Source of the DNA: Chondrilla cf. caribensis
Taxonomy: Eukaryota > Porifera > Demospongiae > Chondrillida > Chondrillidae
DNA: 64,000 bases
Reading direction: 5' to 3'
Assembly (NCBI GenBank): GCA_964020155.1
Contig: OZ026564.1
Coordinates: 3,603,723 to 3,667,722 of the forward strand
Shown here: in pieces, positions 61,397 through 64,000 of the stretch
How positions within the stretch are numbered: the stretch's first letter is position 1
How the letters are laid out: every line of letters starts with the position of its first letter
Position numbers and translations under genes: made by a program
The notes under the pieces: generated by a model
What the model was told of the DNA's origin: nothing
The model's input: only the letters and a program-made list of their open reading frames with translations
The model's database searches: none

Positions 61397-61980
61397 CGAG
61401 TTCACAACCCTGCAATATCTTGGGTAATGTCAAACGACAGAGAGCGTCTAGGGACTCGTAACCCCTTAATTGAGTTCAGTGCGGTGAAAACATATGAAAC
61501 GGGCAGAATCAGAATTGAACGCTTACGTCACAAATCGCCTGCAACCCGCAGTATTTTCGCGAGTCGTGCTTTGTATCTGGTAGGTCATGAGGGTGCAGTG
61601 CACGGGCGACAGGATACATAATAACTTACATATGCCAACGAAAACTTGATTTGGTGTTCAGCAAAGTACATATATAATGCTATATGTGAAACTGAGATGA
61701 AGGAGAAAAAGGAAATCGTGCACGTGGTCCGGGGGTCAGTCGCAATACACTTTGTAGTCTCTACAAATAACCATAGGGAGGGGCTTTGGGATTCGTAGTT
61801 ATTAAATTTTCCCATACATGACATAAACATTACATGCAGGTATACATATTATTAGTCAAAGAACACCATACAGGTACGTAACTTTGAAGTGGGGTAGTTT
61901 ACGCTACGCTATATTATTGTTATACAAATCAGCTGAGTCAGTATAGCCACACAGTGCAGGTTCATCCTCAGTTGGAAAAG
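61397..61980. other. 5' flank of gene G and spacer
   Basis: Leader block GTTTGACATTACCC next to the signal exon; no gene. The part near 61910-61980 is the decayed original 3' end of gene H. Confidence 0.4.
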
Positions 61981-63775
61981 TTAATCGGTTGAGGATAATG
62001 AGGAACTGGGGCTGGTTGCTGACCTGGATAGTTGAACTGCTGTTGGTAGTCTGGTTGAGGTGGGTACCCTCCTTGCTGCTGTTGGTAGTCTGCATGGCTG
62101 AGGTGGGTACCCTCCTTGCTGCTTTTGATAGTCTGGCTGAGGTGGGTACCCTCCTTGCTGCTGTTGGTAGTCTGGCTGAGGTGGGTACCCTCCTTGCTGC
62201 TTTTGGTAGTCCGGCCAAGGTGGGTACCCTCCTAGCTGCTGTTGGTAGTAGGGCTGAGGTGGGTACCCTCCTTGCTGCTGCTGGTAGTCAGGCTGTGGTG
62301 GGTACCCTCCTTGCTGCTGTTGGTGGTTAGCCTGTGGTTGGTACACTACTTGCTGCTGCTGAGGCTGTTGATTCATCATTGTGACAGCTATAGTAGTTCC
62401 TGAAGTGGTGGTAACAGGAGCTCTTGCAGTCCTTCTGGCCTTCTTCCTTCGCTTAGCACAGCACACCGCAACAATACAGATGGTGACACACAGGAGACCA
62501 CACAGAAACACAGCAGCAATGACAACACCCACAATGATCCCAGTCATGCTAGCGATTGTATGGGAGCTACTAGAAATAGTGACTGATTCAGTGGGAAGTG
62601 TACCTGTATGAGATACGAACAAAATATAGAGGTTAATTTTTCAATGCAGCCCTACTTCATGATTCAATTTCAATTTGACATAACAATGACTGATGTTTGG
62701 TTCAACTTGAAATCTCTACTGATCATACCATCAATTCTACTTTATCATTAGTTACAGATGTGATAACAGCTTGTACTCTCACTAGCACACAATGAACCAC
62801 ATGGGAGACTCACTTGCTAACAAGTAAGTACATCCAATTCCAATATCATCACTATGTCCACAGTCTTCAACTCCTAGGCCTCTGTGTCTACAGTTGATCA
62901 GTTGGGATTCACTTCCTGTACAGGTGACATCGTCCAACCAGATAGTCTGACTACTGGATCCACTAGTACTGAGTGTCCAATTACTGTCATAGGCACCTTC
63001 AAACCCCATCTGCCTGCAAGCAACATTAGCTTCGTTGTCCCCCCAGAAATCACCACAGATGGTGCCCCATTGTCTATTGACATAAATCTCAAGACGACCA
63101 GCATAGGGGTAGCTAGAGAGAACACTGCGTGTGCTAGCAAGCCTCAGTGAACCCTGCTGTAGACCTGAGAGTGAAGAATGGGTTGCACAAGTTATAGTAA
63201 TAGGCAGTTAGTGAACTGTTCCGATCTGCAGGTAAATGGGTTGTGTCACTGAAATAAACTGCCGTTTACAGCTCTCTCATATAAACTGAATAATGAACTG
63301 AAAATTGTGTACATAGATAAAAGAATTTTAAATGTGAGTTGAAATTGAAAATGACCGAGGATTCGAATTCAAAACAACTATCATGCATGTGGAACTCTGC
63401 ACTCACTAGAGTTTGAGCAGATAACACCAGCATCTGTACTAAGAGAACAACTGAAACTTAATAGTAATAAAATGAAAGTACCAGTGCTTTTAGCACAGTC
63501 GTGCAATCTTCTCTCGCTACCAGTACAAAGGATGTTCACTACCCACTGTCTACCAGTTACTCTTCCGAATCGAGCATGGGTCACAGCCTTAATAGCATGT
63601 CCATATCTCAGTTGTCTACAGGCTACGTTGGCATCATTCAGGTCCCAACCATAGTCACAAACAGTCTGCCACTGTCCACTACGGAGTAACACAACACGAC
63701 CCTCATTGTCTGCGCTGCCACCAACCAAACGTATGTCCTGAGCACTTCCTGTAGGGGAGGTTGACACAGAAGCCA
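61981..63775 (-). CDS. SRCR receptor H, cut by the window end, tail frameshifted
   Basis: Exons 63407-63775 (first-type SRCR), 62814-63164 (second-type SRCR) and 61981-62603 (helix and tail). The signal-peptide exon must lie beyond base 64000. The first SRCR is divergent ([29 protein letters not shown]) with an insertion TFILLLLSF between its last cysteines. The tail starts normally with several GGYPP repeats, but four extra bases near 62092-62097 (TGCATGG against TGG) shift the frame, so the protein ends [16 protein letters not shown]... instead of a PPxY. The original end has also drifted (DEPALCGYTDSAD in another frame). The receptor may still reach the membrane but lacks the WW-binding end. 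Confidence 0.68.
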
Positions 63776-64000
63776 CTGGTGAACAAGACACTATAACTAT
63801 CCAATGACAAGTAAGTCTAAAAGGTGTTCATGATAGCATACAATTAGGTTACGTACAAACAACATATGCCAGGCATCTTGCTTCTTCCTGGATAGATTTC
63901 TGACTCCGTCAGTCATCCAATCAGCTTCTACTCATGCAGGCTTCTCGGCTAGACACTAGCAGGCCTCCTGAAGAGAGCCCTTCAAGAGATTCCAGGTATC
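63776..64000. other. Start of intron 1 of gene H, nothing further seen
   Basis: No signal-peptide exon or other gene in the last 225 bases. Confidence 0.4.

Overview
The window is eukaryotic genomic DNA from an invertebrate animal. Genes are split by GT-AG introns, the DNA is AT-rich with very long CA/TG microsatellites, and it carries WDR61/SKI8 plus families of SRCR receptors and 7TM proteins. My best guess is a sponge or another early-branching marine invertebrate. That is an inference from the SRCR expansion, the divergent 7TM proteins and the compact introns; no species is identified.

Region 1 (1-15.2 kb, mostly + strand) is a WDR61-like WD40 gene. Its first visible exon (130-224) is separated from the next (12156) by a 12-kb intron. 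That intron holds five intronless, nearly identical 7TM genes on the + strand (770, 2912, 4797, 6933, 8882) in a ~4.02-kb alternating tandem array, and one divergent 7TM paralogue on the - strand (10456-11511). Decayed copies of the WDR61 exon travel with the array.

Region 2 (15.2-19.1 kb) has no host gene. It is a CAGGGCC-ended mobile element interrupted by about 2.5 kb of GC-richer sequence of unknown origin, which includes a short telomere-like tract.

Region 3 (19-64 kb, - strand) is a cluster of single-pass receptors. Each has a signal-peptide exon, an SRCR exon of one type, an SRCR exon of a second type, and a last exon with a membrane helix and a Q/Y/G/P repeat tail, often ending in a PPxY motif. 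I reconstruct complete genes at 19185-21696, 25268-27804, 33036-35490, 53109-56255 and 58517-61396. There is also a possible six-SRCR gene at 42947-48759, a gene cut by the window end (61981 onward), a chimeric pseudogene (56876-57411) and an orphan tail exon (31210-31805). All exon phases are 1-1, so SRCR exons can be added or lost without breaking the frame. Between the genes lie copies of the 3' half of WDR61, inverted 7TM fragments and large segmental duplications, showing that the three families have been reshuffled together.

Two pogo/Tigger-type DNA transposons inserted in this cluster, and each has a paralogous segment that serves as an empty site. The larger (35823-41321) has ~555-bp terminal inverted repeats and a six-exon gene joining a complete DDD transposase to a Ulp1-like cysteine protease domain and a PHD finger. 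The smaller (49322-51261) encodes the DNA-binding domains, a basic coiled coil and a PHD finger but no catalytic domain. The first is my main candidate for an under-described system.
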